From contig JADDMT010000178.1 of NCBI GenBank assembly GCA_021401465.1, positions 1-48,085 on the forward strand: 48,085 nucleotides of DNA, in the 5' to 3' direction. Made by a program: the position numbers and the translations under genes. Positions 30,700 through 42,369 of this stretch are shown here, piece by piece. Numbering within the stretch: the stretch's first letter is position 1; each line of letters begins with the position of its first letter. Source of the DNA: Teratosphaeria epicoccoides. Lineage: Eukaryota; Ascomycota; Dothideomycetes; Mycosphaerellales; Teratosphaeriaceae. The notes beneath the pieces were generated by a model that saw nothing but the letters and a program-made list of their open reading frames with translations, made no database searches and was not told the DNA's origin.

Positions 30700-31150
30700 T
30701 CTATGGCGCAACCTAGTAAAATCTCATTGCCTCTGTTAATCGCGCTAACTACATTAATCTAGTGCGACTAACCCTACTACACTAGCTTGCCTAGTCGACT
30801 ACTGTTTTAAGTTGTTATCTAGTATCGTGATAGCGTCGGCAGGTACAAGAGTTACGCTACTCTCAATTTTGTTCACAGTCGATATAAGCAACTAAGGGTC
30901 GTCTTAGTAGCCTTTAACAATAGGATTAGTAGTCACGAAGTCCCCTACAATCATGGCCTTATCTTTCGACCTATAATCTAGCCTAATGAACCTAGCTATC
31001 TTGTTAAATCTGTCTAGGATGTGACTGTTCTCTACTACCTACTAGAGATACTAGTCAAAGTCAGTACATATTAGGCAAGGAAATAGTTACCTTACGCGCA
31101 TAGGCTCGAGTATCCTGTTCCTATATGCGTGTCTTAAGTGCCACAATTAT
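30700..31150 (-). pseudogene. Possible SNF2-type helicase C-terminal fragment
   Basis: The minus strand contains (de-interrupted at TAG) ENSHILDRFNKIARFI, DKAMIVGDF and LLISTVNKIESSVTLVPAD. The order and spacing recall the helicase-C half of SNF2 ATPases, where a substrate-length block, a KAIVFSxF-like block and an LLISTxxxxxGLxLxxA block follow each other. The upstream ATPase motifs were not found, so this is at best the tail of a SNF2 gene. It could be cargo of the surrounding DNA-transposon block. Confidence 0.35.
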
Positions 31151-32337
31151 TAGGACCCTAGCGTCTAGATTATGCCTGCTATAGATAGTGTCGTAGCGGA
31201 CTAGAAGATAGACAATGCGGCGTCGCATATACGACGGCTACGGCTATAGCGATAAGGTGCAAAAAGCGCGGAAGGGTCTACCGCATCTTTTATCTGAAGT
31301 TAGCTAAGAGACTAACGAGTATAAACAACGCGTGTTTCGAGTAATCCTGACATCTGTAATTTAAACAGACATAATATAGGCATAGCCCGAACAATAAGTA
31401 TGCGTGTTTCCTTGACAAGAACCTCTAAGACCTAGTGTAGCACGATTCACAAACCTAAGGCGCTATGATAGCAGAGTATAGGCACGATCGAAGCGGGCCT
31501 TACACTTCGACACGACGATTACCTACGCCTGTACGCTGCGTTAGAAGAACGGATAGAGTAGCTTAGCCTACTTGGCCAAATTACGCGGTCGATAGTAGCG
31601 AAGGAGCACATGTTCTAGGAAACAAGCGCCTTCTTTAGTAGTAGTAGGGAATTGCAACTTAAATTCCTAGTAATAGCAGAGGCGTTGTAGACACGAGTAG
31701 GGGAGGTTAGTTTTCGGCATCTACTATACAAGATATCGTCAAACTATCGGTAGCGGACAGTCTAGAAGTCGACAATTACCTAGGGTTAACACGAAGGTAG
31801 TATGGCTGTTATAGTTTAAACGCGGCTCGAAGGCCTTTAGAATAATACGTACAGGATATTCTCTTGTATGTAGAACGAATCTTACTACTATATACGCAGG
31901 ATCTACCGCAGAGTAACTACATCCGTTAGGCTATGTTATACAGGCAGACGTGCTATATAGCGCGGATGTTTTGTAGTACCTATACTAGCTATCATTGAAG
32001 AATCAATGCTAACTAAGGCTAGTTCTACTAGCGGTATTTTAATAGCATACCGTTAGTAAGCTAAAAGGACCGCTAGCTAATAGGGAAGCGTAATTTTAGG
32101 GGTAGCTAAATTTAGATAACGCTCGCGCGTCGCAAGATACTGTAAACATTGCGTCCTCTCCTTCTTCTGCATTAATAGACGCCACGTAGCTACATTAGAC
32201 AGTAACTCGCAGTATGTGCATATTTACATGCTATAGATATTATCCTTTACTAACCTGCTACTAGACCTACACGACCGAGAAGGATATACCGCGCTCTGTT
32301 CTCTGCCGATCCTTTAAGTCGCGTCCTTCTTTGATCA
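31151..32337. other. Unassigned decayed region
   Basis: A plus-strand frame from about 31480 reads LTLRHDDYLRLYAALEERIE, then HMF and LQLKFLVIAEAL with TAG/TAA stops. It looks protein-coding in composition (to about 32080), but I do not recognise the family. Nothing else is supported. Confidence 0.25.
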
Positions 32338-33912
32338 TGCCTTCGAAGAAAGACAGACAATAGAGGTCATGTTCCGCGTTATCTGGCGGCGGTTCAAATT
32401 ACGATCCGGCGAATGATTTAGAAGACCTGCTAAGCAACGATAGCAATAGTGTAGACGATAGCAACGAGGAGATAGCTAACTAGGAGCATGAGGATTTTAT
32501 AGTGCCTAAAGCCTATACAAAGGCGACTAATGTAAGAAGCTACCCGTATATAGCAGCTATGCTAACATGAATACAGACAACGACATACTAGTCACGAAGA
32601 GACTAGACGCATAAGCGGTCATCCTTACTACTAAGGCGGAATCGGCCGTATAAGAGGCTTTAGTCATTGTCTTGCGACGCGCAACGAGATAGTAGCAAAC
32701 CTAAGAATGACAGGGTAAAGACATAGCAGCCAAGCATCTGTCGAGGCTATTATAATAGCCGACCTAGTAATCATGGGAGTAACGGCAACAGTCAAAACTA
32801 CCGTAACAGCGAGTCTCGTAGCCGCTAGGGCGATAGTAGTAGTTAAAGTTAGTCCAGGAGCTAGTCAAGTAGCCGTCGAGGCTATAACAGCAGCTAGACT
32901 ATAAACTCTGACTAAGGATACAACTACTCTGGCAGCGAAGATATACGTAGTAGCCCTCCCGTGCATAAAGACAAGTTAATCGAGCCTTTGCTTGTTAAAG
33001 TCCGAGAATTCTCGTAGATAGACGCTTTACAAGGGCAGAAGGGCATTTCTGTGCTATACTCTATAGCTCCTACTTACTAGCTAAGTTGTAAGCATATTGC
33101 AATTAACTAGTAGCTCGTGGCGCGTAATATGCTAGGGATAAAAGGTCAAGTTAGCTCGAGGCTAGACGACGTAGATTTAGATACTATAAGTACCTACGTA
33201 GGTCCTATAAGGAGGTGCTAATGTTAGGGGCGTAGATAAGGCAGAGGTTACGTTAGTGTCGTAACAACTACACAAATAGGGTCAGAGAAGCTATACTCGC
33301 ATAGTCCGGCAAGGTAGACGATAAGCAGGGTTTAAAGGACTAGGCCGCGGACATGTTAATAGAAAGCAGATTCGAATGCGAGAACGAAGAAGAGGTAAGG
33401 AGAGAAGGCTTAGATGTCGTCGAAAGCGCTAACATGTTACAGGACTAGAGGTTTCTAAGCCCGCTTGTAATCTTTTGTATGAAGAAGGCGTTCTTCTAGT
33501 TTAATTAGAAACTAGCATAGAATCCTTTAGAGTCACGCGAGGTAAACGCTTTCATGTTAAATAGCGTGTATGCTACTATTACATACCTACTAGCCTAGAT
33601 TAGAAATGGCCCTTCGGAGTTTAAGACAAAGGCTAGTAAGACGAGATGGGTTCTAGTTAGCGGTGTCGATATTAATGATATCTTCGAGGGGAAGAAGAAG
33701 TATTAGGAAGAGCTCGATGCCGACAGACAGGAGGTCATCATGGCGACTATTACGGCATGTATATTAGGGGGGGAGGACAAAGGCAAGACAGTACTACTAG
33801 TGTAGGCGGCGCTAGCTATCAAGAAGGATCGCGGCATGACAGGCTTAGAGAGGGAATACGAGGACTTGCGGAGGCGAAAGGCGCTACGCGAGAATAGTAC
33901 GGGGGAGACATT
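32338..33912 (+). pseudogene. Unrecognised decayed ORF in the DNA-transposon-like block
   Basis: It opens with ATG 32338 (MPSKKDRQ) and an acidic N-terminus (NDLEDLLSNDSNSVDDSNEE). A Ser/Asn-rich stretch follows near 32760-32960. From about 33030 to 33912 a single frame broken only by TAA/TAG reads FRYYKYLRRSYKEVLMLGA, NNYTNRVREAIL, LIESRFECENEEEVRREGL, EVNAFMLNSVYATITYLLA and EGKKKYxEELDADRQEV. The frame changes at least once near 33030 and again after 33912. No catalytic motif was recognised. The steady coding character over 880 bp shows it was a real protein. It may be a second product of the same mobile element. Confidence 0.45.
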
Positions 33913-35120
33913 ATCAAGAGGGCCTATGCTAACTTCTACTAGGTCATACGCAATTGTTAGGTTAGCGTAGTGTTAGCCTAACACGACGATTAAGCCAGGC
34001 CTTAATGTCATTAATAGTAGGCGTTTGTAAGCATGTAGTAGATGTTTAAGCAGACACTAACAGAGGGAGCGAGGGCTATAACGGCAGAAGGGCAAATGTT
34101 AGTGACTATAGTAGTAAGGCAAGCGATTATGATAGTGACGACTAGTCGATGCAGGGACTAGAGGAGCTATTGTCGCGGGACACCCTACATAACGGTGTTA
34201 TGACAACGAGGTTAGTTTCTCGTCTAACATCACGGCCATGATTGCTAACATGTACTTGTCTAGTGTAAAAGCTACTATAGTCGATAAGCCCTGACCTAGA
34301 CACACGCAAGATGAAAGGTTAGTAGCCTTAGCGCGTCGTGAGGGCTAGCCATCGCTAACGAGGCAGAAGTAGCGAGAGGCCTAAGCTACAGAGTAGGCGG
34401 TTAATCGTGACTAGTGTAGACAAGCAGTATAGGCGAGGGGACTCATGTATCGACTAAACTGTGCTAATAACAGATAAACGCTAGCGCGGCTCTAGCGAGA
34501 GGCAAAACGCAAAGACTTACTAATACATAGTAAGTGCGATTATTGACTCTACGCATCGCCGTAGTAATTGACGATAGCTATAGGACACGAAGCTCGACCG
34601 CGAAGGACAAAGACTAAGGCGATAGTAGGAGCTAAGCTTTGCTAGAGGTAGAGGCAAAAAATGCTAGGTAAGTGTGCTAGTAGTATACTAGCGTTATGCT
34701 ACTAACATACTGCTAGCACTTCGATATTAATGGGAGGTACTAGCGGTAGTTTAGTAGCTACGTAGTATACATTAGCTAACGATTATAATGTAGCATAGCA
34801 TGCGCTCTGCTCGATTAGTGTGATCTTATAAGCAACTAGTCGAACGTTATAGAGAAGGTAGAGGATGCGCTCGACGACTCTAAGTTAAGGGATAGTTAGT
34901 TGTAGTAGCATACTACATTTACGGACTTGACCTTGTCAGAGCAGATCAAGGGCTATAGCGACAAGGTCTTTGATGATGCGACCTTCAGGAAGCTACAGGA
35001 GTAGCTTAGGAGAGGCCGAGTTTCTCAGGGGTACATACGAGTAGGCCAAGTCAGACAAGTAGGTAAGTAAGCTAAGTAACACAAATTACTTGGTCTACTT
35101 AGGGCCTTAGTTTTCGAGAC
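33913..35120. other. Unassigned, with coding-like fragments and palindromes
   Basis: Fragments in changing frames are seen on the plus strand (SDYDSDDxSMQGLEELLSRD near 34125; a basic Arg/Gln-rich stretch near 34290-34560; DDSKLRDSQLQ near 34880). A pair of near-palindromes around AGTATACTAGC and GCTAGCACTT lies at 34673-34722. No family was recognised. Confidence 0.3.
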
Positions 35121-36527
35121 GTTAACATTAGTCGGCGTAGGCTACTCTTTTACAATTTAGACTTTCTTAGTGTTAATCTTAATTCTATTCTATGCTACTA
35201 CGTAGCCAAGGAATTAGACTTCCTGCTTGTGAAACTCGCTCTTCTAAGGCTTAACCTTTAACTAGTAATCCTAGAGTTTCTGAAGCACCTTATGCACATG
35301 AGTCCTATGTTCTTCGATTGTCTGTAAGTAGACAAGGATGTCGTCTAAGTATATAACTACGAAGATGTCGAGGTACTCTTATAGCACATTGTTAATAAAT
35401 GCCTGCTATGTAGCTAGGGCATTTGTTAACCTAAATAGCATGACTATATACTCGTAGTGTCTAAACCTAGTTTAGGACGCCGTCTTCTATTCTTTACCTT
35501 CCTTAATTCGAATTTGGTTATACACTCTAGGTATGTCGAACTTCGAGAACTATATTGCTCCTTGTAGGTGGTCCTGCAATTCTAAGAGCAAAGGAAGTAG
35601 ATTACTATTCTTTATTGTGATGTCGTTTAATCCACAATAATCTACGTAGAGTCGCTAGTTATCTTCCCCCTTAGGAACAAACAGGATTAGATATCCTGCT
35701 AGGGACTATGACTTACGGATGAAGCCCTTCTAGAGGTTGTCTTCAAGGTATTTCCGGAGAATCTCTAGCCTTGCCGCTAACAATAGGCGAACTAGTTACC
35801 TCGTTAGTGTCTTGCTAGGGAGTAAGGGTATCCTGTAGTCCTACTCCTAGTGTTCTAGCAGAGCTTCTTAGTCGGGTTCTTCCTCGAAAAGAGTAGCGAA
35901 CTCTTTATACTTATTAGGAACTGTGAATTCGACCTTGACTCCTAATTGCGTTGCTTTAACCTATAGGACATGCACTTCCTGTTCTACATCCTTGATAGCG
36001 ACTACTATCTCGCTTAAAGTCATAGCACATATTTCGATCTTGCCTAGTACGTCGTGTACTACAGGTAGAGGTATCGATCTTAAGAGTTCTAGGAACTAGA
36101 TCCTCTTATTCTTCTAGTCGAGATAGGGGTTAGCGTTTCTTAGCTATAGTAACCCTAGTACTACATCCGAGCCTAGTGACTCCATGATGTCAAACTAGAT
36201 CATCTCTTAGTAGCGTCCTATCCGCAGAGGCATCATCTCGGTCTCTTCGTCAACTATTCCTTAGTTGTACATGACTGGCTTTCTATTAATCGCTTGTAGT
36301 AAGAAAGCATTCGTCTTCGCCTGTAGCTTTATCCTAGCTGTCCTAGCGAACTTAGGCGTCATGAAGATTCTAGTACATCCTGAATCTATTAAGGCCCTAG
36401 CTAGGGTCTCGTTAATGTGCACCTATACTCTAAGGTTATTCGCGTATCTAGCGCCGATCGCGGCACATCGTTACAGCCCTATCTAGTCTGTCTGTAGGTC
36501 TAATTCTAGCAGACCTTGTCGTTTCCC
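35121..36527 (-). pseudogene. pro-pol fragment of C2 (protease and most of RT)
   Basis: From the heptamer GGGAAAC (36521-36527) the -1 frame leads through the protease (here without the 110-bp deletion of C3) and reverse transcriptase (YLDD near 35360) to the end of the copy. RNase H, integrase and chromodomain are absent. Stops are TAA/TAG. Confidence 0.82.
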
Positions 36528-38290
36528 AAATAACTGTCTTTACGGACTAGTTTAGGGATCGTGCGGTCTTAGCTTACTCTTCTCTGAGCGTTACCGCTTT
36601 CTGGCCTAAGAGGTCGTTCTCGCTCTTAGCCTCGTTATTCCTACGCGTTTCTTGCGTACTCTATTTTCAAGTAGTAGACTCGGAGTTGTAGCGCTCGTAG
36701 AATCTGAATACCTTCGTAGGTTAGGTAGCCTCCCTAGGGCGTAAACTCTACCCCGAACAGTACAATTTCTTGGACAACTTTCTAATACGCGTGAGGTTAA
36801 GCTACGACTAGTAGTCTCCTCAGATATTGTCGCATATAGTCGGCTAGTTCGTCATACTAAAGCTAGTTGACGTGTTATACTCTATTAATCTAGGGGCAAG
36901 CCTAAGCCTACTAGTTCTATATGATTCGGATAATATCGAGTCTGATGTCATGTGATGGCATAGCCTATCGCTCTATGCTCTCGTCTTCCTCAGAATCGGG
37001 AATAACAGCTTCGACAAGCTTATAGTTGTCGTCCGAACCTTCTCCTTCTTCTTCTAGCTCCTGTTACCTCAGGACTATTGCACTAGAAGGTATACCCTTT
37101 AGTGCAGAGATCGACTATGCCTTGTTTCGGCTAGGGTACTATCCGGAACTATCTTTATCACTCATGTGAATTCGACAATTGTCGTCATAGCACGTAGTCT
37201 AAGTAAGTACGGCATAGTCTAGTTCTCGAGTAGTAGCGGCCTTTTGCTTAGGTGCCGTTGTTATCGCGCGAGCCTGCTCTATCCTAGGCAGTTCCTGTTG
37301 TTACTTCTTAGCAAAACACTCGCGGGCAAAGTGTCCTTTCTTTCCACAGTTGTAGCACTCGAGGTTACTCTTGTTGAATAGCTTCTTCGGACTATTCTAG
37401 GTAGGAGAGCCCCTCCGTGGCTTTCCTTAGGGTCTATTCTTTAGACGCCCCTTAGTCGCATCTAACTCCATAGGTTAGAGACCGTAGTAATCGCTTCGCC
37501 ATTTCGGTGCTAATCGTTAGACCTTATAGTTAGCCTTTGCTAGCTTGCGATTTCTATGTTGTCGTTCTTGCTGTCGTTCCTAGATGCGATTATCGATTCT
37601 AATCGCGAGATCGCTCATTTCCTTGAATGTCGTTAGCTAATCTCCTCAGGCAATTTCGTCTTTAACTATCTCCTTTAGTCCCTAGTAGAACTAAGCGGCT
37701 AAAGCATTATCATTCTAGTCGACTTAAGCAGAGAGGGTCTAAAAGTCCGCGTAGTACTTGATAGCAGAACCCTTCTGCTAGATTCCTAGGAGAGCTCTCT
37801 TAGCCTCTTGTTGCTTATTACTAAGCCTAAAGGCTTTGCGTAATGCCTTAAACAAAGACTTGTCTAAGTTAAGAATCTCCCTAGTCGTCGTCTTCCTGGC
37901 TTCGACGTTGCTAACATGATCTAGATAATCTGTTAGATGAGGCTAGATAAACTCGAACGCTAGTCCCTTCAGGTAAGAGACGATATAAATCATTCGCTTA
38001 TAATGCGTTATAAACCGTTCTATATCTACGTTAAATGCTAACTAGCATTATAGGATAAACATCTCGACTTAAGATCGTTGTCCTGTAAACTCTGTAGGGC
38101 TTCCTATCTTGAAGCCATTATTGCCATGTCTATTCCTAGTAGTTAAACCTACGACAGATACTAGAGCCATCTCGCTAAGGTGAATAGATTTAAGCTACTA
38201 CGTAATTTAAGGTATAGTAGCAACTTGTTCTCATAGTGTTAGTTAACTGTCGCTAGAAGTTAAACTAACTGCTAAAGAACTACTTGACAT
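36401..38290 (-). pseudogene. gag of C2
   Basis: The whole Gag frame is present and uninterrupted by insertion, from the second Met (38290) to TAG 36401-36403. It includes the zinc knuckle near 37350 and the acidic tail. It shows the empty A1 target site near 37910. In-frame stops are RIP-type. Confidence 0.82.
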
Positions 38291-38349
38291 AGGCGTATGT
38301 TAAGTGCTTGACGAGTCCCCTAATGCTTCCTTAGAAGTAGTGCTCAAAA

Positions 38350-38825
38350 TGTCATAAGGGTAGGTACTAATAGTAGGAAGGAGATTAGGTATTAGACTCG
38401 CAAAGCTATGAAGAATATCGATAATAGTAGTTAACCTTGTAACTAACTCTCCTCTAAGCAAGAGAGGATTAAATTAAGATTAAGCACGAAGCTCCTAACT
38501 GCCTGTCCTAAAGCTATCCCTATATACTAGAGAGACAGAGTAGCTCTGTTAGATCTGTTAATAGACCTAACAGATCTATGTCTATAGATCTGTAGACTAA
38601 CCCTACAGATCTAAGGGTCTATTATCCCGTGACAGATCCCTTCTCCCCTGTAGGCCTATAGATCTATAGACTAACCCTACAGATCTAGGGATTTGTCCTT
38701 ACGTGACAGATCCTTTCTCCTATGACTATGCTATGACTCATAGTACTTACATGACTATGCTATGACTTATAGCACTTAGGACACTCATGATCCTGTGACT
38801 CACAGTACTCCTGACACTCATGACA
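38350..38825 (-). repeat. 5' LTR of C2 (476 bp, inverted)
   Basis: It runs from TGTCATAAG at 38350 to CTCATGACA at 38825. Hairpin units are present. Confidence 0.88.
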
Positions 38826-39770
38826 CCCTGATTCTGACCTCTCTGACTCTAGTTAGGGGTTAAGGGGTATATAACCCTAGCTAGGAAGAGAAGAATTTTC
38901 ACCTCTTCTCTTCTATCTATCATGTTCGTTATATATCTAATACCTAACATAATATATTTATTCTGTAGCTACTTCCTATGCGTAAATCTATTGCCTGTGT
39001 TTAAGGATTTAATTTAATAGGTTATAAGCCTAGGTTTTGCCTATAGCTAGAAGAATTTGTCAGAAGAGTGTACTTAATCCGCTAGACAATTAAGGGCAGA
39101 CTAGAGGCTGCCGCCGCACTGTGTAAAGGAGACTAGAGCCTGTCAGAGTATGTCAGACAGACTCTCAAGACGCAGATAAGATATGAAAGAGCCTAGCAAC
39201 TATTTAGACATAGTTAAAAAGTTCATAGTTACCTTCTAAAACTGTACGGGAATTTAACAATCTTTGTTTATCTATTTTATACTCATTTATTTACTAATTA
39301 TGATACTTCCTTACTATAGACTTATCTAAGGACCGAAAGAAAGTCCCTACTCTGCTACAAGAAAACAACGACTTCTAGTTTAAGCAGGAGTCTTGTCTCC
39401 TCGCGTCAAAGAAGTACGTATGGCTGATCGACTAGAAGGCGCCGCTTCTAACAAGCCTGAAGATAGCAATTACAAATAGCAAAGTACTAGTAGTTAGAGC
39501 GGATGTCAGAGCGAGCTAGAGAGCTAAGCTTGCAAGACAGGCGAGTTAATAGTCAGAGGAACTACCTACTACTTAGTAGTTACCTTTCATCTTTTTAGGC
39601 ATAATTCTACGCAAACTCTGGTTAGACTTAAAGGGTAAGCAGCTAGTCCTACCCTAGTAGTACTTAAGGCATGCGAGCGAGTAACAGCGGAGATCCTCTG
39701 ATCTATTATCTACGTAGAGGGATTAGAGCTAGCAAAGCGCTAGTTAGAGCTTGTTAGGATCTTAGGACTA
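38826..39770 (+). mobile_element. Family B copy B2, fragment
   Basis: It is collinear with B1 22281-23210: LTR part to 39019, primer site GGTTATAAGCCTAGG at 39020-39034, leader, and gag-like frame from 39316 (ATG now ATA). The left end of its LTR was displaced by C2, and its gag is cut by C5 after CTAAAG. Confidence 0.6.
39316..39770 (+). pseudogene. Gag-like fragment of B2
   Basis: It starts at the ATA that replaces the ATG of B1 and continues KDRKKVPTL and the NNDF-stop-FKQESCLLA segment. TAG stops are present. C5 interrupts it. It has the same weak copia Gag resemblance as B1. Confidence 0.4.
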
Positions 39771-39773
39771 AAG

Positions 39774-40242
39774 TGTCATAAGGGTAGGTACTAATAGCAG
39801 GAAGGGGACTAGGTGTTAGACTCGCAGAGTAGTAAAGAATATCGACAATAGCAATTAACCTTGTAACTAACTATTCCCTAGGGAAAGGGAATTGAATTAA
39901 ATTAAGCACGAAGCTCCTAAGTGCCTGTCCTGAAGCTATCCCTATATACTAGAGAGACAGAGCAGCTCTGTTAGATCTGTTAACAGACCTGTTAGACCTG
40001 TGCTTATAGATCTATAGACTAACCCTATAGATCTAGGTGTCTGTCCTTATGTAAAAGATCATCTCTTCCTTGCATGCCTGTAGATCTATAGACTAACCCT
40101 ATAGATCTAGGTGTCTGTCCTCACGTGACAGATCCTTTCTTCTATGTATGCGTTATGACTTAGGCTATAGTGCTTATGACTCATAGCACTCATGACAGCT
40201 ATGACTTAGGCTACAGTGCTCGTGACTTATAGCACTTATGAC
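39774..40242 (-). repeat. 3' LTR of C5 (inverted)
   Basis: It starts TGTCATAAGGG. The right end is blurred: the GACTTATAGCACTTATGAC motif runs straight into CTCTTAGCC. Confidence 0.8.
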
Positions 40243-40423
40243 CTCTTAGCCTAGCTCGTCCCTAAGCTACCTTATTAGTACGGGGTTTCTCTTGCTATCC
40301 CTTTACGTAGTAATGTCTTCTCTTTCTACTATACTACCTTGTGTCATTCTAGACACTAACGCCCCTTTAACGCAGAAACGTAAACGCCGCGCAAATCGAA
40401 TCTATTGTTAGGGCAAGGAAAGC

Positions 40424-40784
40424 ATGAAGTCTTGTACCTAGTGTCAAGATAACACTCGCTTGTCGAGTGCACATTTCCTTGGGGAAATGCTCGTACTATT
40501 ACTTTAGCAACTGTTAAAGTTACGACGCGAAGGTAACAGAGGTCAAATAGAAGAGGTTAGGTAATTAGCGGAAAAGACTAATTACTAATCTTAATCATGT
40601 GAAGGCAGCCCTAGCTAAGGCTTCGCAAAAGATGATAGAGACGTATGTAAAAGAGATATGTCTTCAGAAACAGTTAGACGCGGTTAACTATGAGGCTAAG
40701 GATAGTCGCCCTCTTAAGGAGCGTGAGATTAGGGAGGACGAGGCTAAAGAGCAGGCTCTTTAGCAGACCGGGTTCCTTCTTAAA
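40424..40784 (+). pseudogene. Antisense Zn2Cys6-like ORF of family C, copy C5 (truncated)
   Basis: ATG 40424 opens MKSCT with the C-x2-C-x6-C start and the coiled-coil region up to the AKEQAL block. The next to last cysteine pair reads CSYY, each Tyr codon one TpG-to-TpA step from Cys. Codon 31 is TGT here but TAT in C1. Block F removes the last part. Confidence 0.65.
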
Positions 40785-41141
40785 TGTCACGGGTAAATAG
40801 CGTGTATACAGGGGTTCATGTAGTATTTAACAAGTACGATGAGGAGAGAGAGAGACTATCTGCTAGTTGTCCGGTCCTTTATAGCTAGCCTTGTCTAGGG
40901 TCTAGGATTACGCTCTAGGGTCTAGGGTTACGTATAGGCCTTAGCCTATGCTAAGGACTTAGGGCCTCGCCCTTTACTACCCCCCCCCCCTCTCCCTCCT
41001 TCATGTCGTTTGTCTCTCCCCTATGCAGAACAGCAAAACCTAGGGAAATGCGAGATTTTCCCCGCGTTTTACGTCTGGATTTAGACGAAGCTAGCTAGAA
41101 GGCAGTAGCGTTATGCCTAAGCCTGTTAGTTTTCTTCTAGC

Positions 41142-41340
41142 ACATAAAGCCTAGATTACAGCTACGCTAACATAGCTTCCTAACTCTTCTTTACTTACCT
41201 AAGTCTACTCTATTTCACTTCTTACGCTCATTGTTCTCTAGTACATAAAGCCTAGCCCCTAACTAGTCCTGCCTAGTGTCTAAACTCCTCTTTACTTGTC
41301 TAAATTCACTTTACTTCACTTCTTCACATCACTTTACTTT
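41142..41340 (+). repeat. Two direct repeats of about 100 bp upstream of the F ORF
   Basis: Each unit begins ACATAAAGCCTAG, continues with different middles, and ends with a CCTCTTTACTT- or TCTTCTTTACTT-like, CACTTCTT-ending part. They lie directly upstream of the TATA box and may be promoter repeats. Confidence 0.55.
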
Positions 41341-41409
41341 ACTCCTACTCATCGCAATCCGAGCTATTATAGGGGCGCTCCTAGGCCTGTGCTAGTACGT
41401 CCCTTACTG

Positions 41410-41417
41410 TATAAAAA
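41410..41417 (+). promoter_or_regulatory. TATA box of the F ORF
   Basis: TATAAAAA within CTGTATAAAAAGCG, 132 bp upstream of ATG 41542. This is very similar to the TATA box of the family A antisense gene. Confidence 0.5.
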
Positions 41418-41541
41418 GCGCCCTTTAGTACTACTCTTGCTTCCTTTTTCTTATATGCTTACCTTAAACAGTAAGCCCCCTTTCCCCCTCTATACTCCCG
41501 ACCTCTTCTTCTAGAGTCTAGGCAATACTAACAGGGGTCAG

Positions 41542-42369
41542 ATGGCACCGAACATCTACTATGTCAACTGCGCTCTCTAGGGCGTAGATTACGTCCCCTA
41601 AATAGTATGTCCCGAGTTCCTTGCTATTTTGCCTAGCTTACGCTAACTTCTCTAGTCTACCTAAGCCTACGCCTACAGGAGATGCGCTAGCAAGCGCCTA
41701 AACTGCAAGGCCCTATACGTCTTACTTAGTGTCTAGGCAAAACGCCCTGCTAACCTAGCTAGCCTCTCTCTCGCCCATGTGTCCTACGCCTCCTAGACAC
41801 GCTCCTAGGACGCTAAAAGGTATGACCCGAATCCCGGTCGTTTTTGCATGGCTAACATTGTAATAGTGCCGCTACCTATAGCGACCTGTCAAAGGTCCTT
41901 AAGGCCTAGAAGGCCTTAGGGCCTTTGTAGTCAGCAGGCCTGCTTTCTAGGCATTTCCTACTAGTCCCCTCTATTATTGCTCCGCTAACTCTCGTGTAGC
42001 GTTATAGCCTAGGAGGTTACTAGCACCGTTGCTACTACTGTCGCCTAGCATAGCTACCTGTAAGTTTACCCTATACTTGTTTCTATATGCTAACCCTTTA
42101 AAAGGTCTAGGGGTATTCTACTAGCGCTTACCCTAGGTAGGTAGCGGGAGAACGTTGCTAGCGAGGGTAAGAGCCCTCGTCAGGCTAAGCCTGGCGCTAT
42201 AGCTAGGGGCCCTAGCCATAAGGCTAGGGAGTCTGGCGGCTACCTAGGCGATAGGTCTAGGGGGTCTAGCGAGGACCCCTTAGACAGCAAGGGGTCTATT
42301 AGCGACCCTATTGCTACTAACGGGGGGGCTGGCCCTGCTAGCGGGGTTCCTAGTAACAATCCTGCGTGA
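41542..42369 (+). pseudogene. F ORF: Cys-cluster protein of 275 codons
   Basis: One frame runs from ATG 41542 (MAPNIYYVNC) to TGA 42367-42369 with no shift; all internal stops are TAA or TAG. Near residue 50 it has YRRCASKRLNC, where the Tyr codon can derive from Cys, giving C-x2-C-x6-C. The C-terminal 70 residues are hydrophilic and Gly/Ser/Pro-rich (SEGKSPRQAKPGA, DPIATNGGAGPASGVPSN). The GC-rich 3' part forms several hairpins. Core motif, size and TATA box resemble the antisense genes of families A and C, so it may be the antisense gene of a third retroelement. That link is inference. Confidence 0.5.

Larger units (their letters stand above)
35121..38825 (-). mobile_element. Family C copy C2, inverted, 5' LTR to RT
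   Basis: Reading right to left: 5' LTR 38350-38825, gag, frameshift heptamer, protease and reverse transcriptase. The copy stops at about 35121, just after the RT, against unassigned sequence. The right end abuts CCCTG of B2, so it was inserted into the B2 LTR. Confidence 0.9.
39774..40784 (-). mobile_element. Family C copy C5, inverted, 3' LTR and antisense ORF
   Basis: The inverted LTR spans 39774 to about 40242. A small deletion removes the LTR edge and part of the polypurine tract. The 3' internal region with the antisense ORF follows, and the copy is cut at 40784 by block F. It lies in the gag of B2. Confidence 0.82.

Noticed and set aside
36265..36486. Plus-strand open frame of 73 codons in C2
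   Set aside because: It is opposite the gag-pol overlap of the inverted copy C2.
40981..40992. Poly-C run as an assembly gap or cloning tail
   Set aside because: The flanks on both sides read continuously within block F. A homopolymer of ten C is possible in genomic DNA, though its length may be inaccurate.
41296..41514. Open frame of 72 codons upstream of the F ORF
   Set aside because: It spans the TATA box and promoter repeats, and its Leu/Pro/Tyr-rich product shows no domain.
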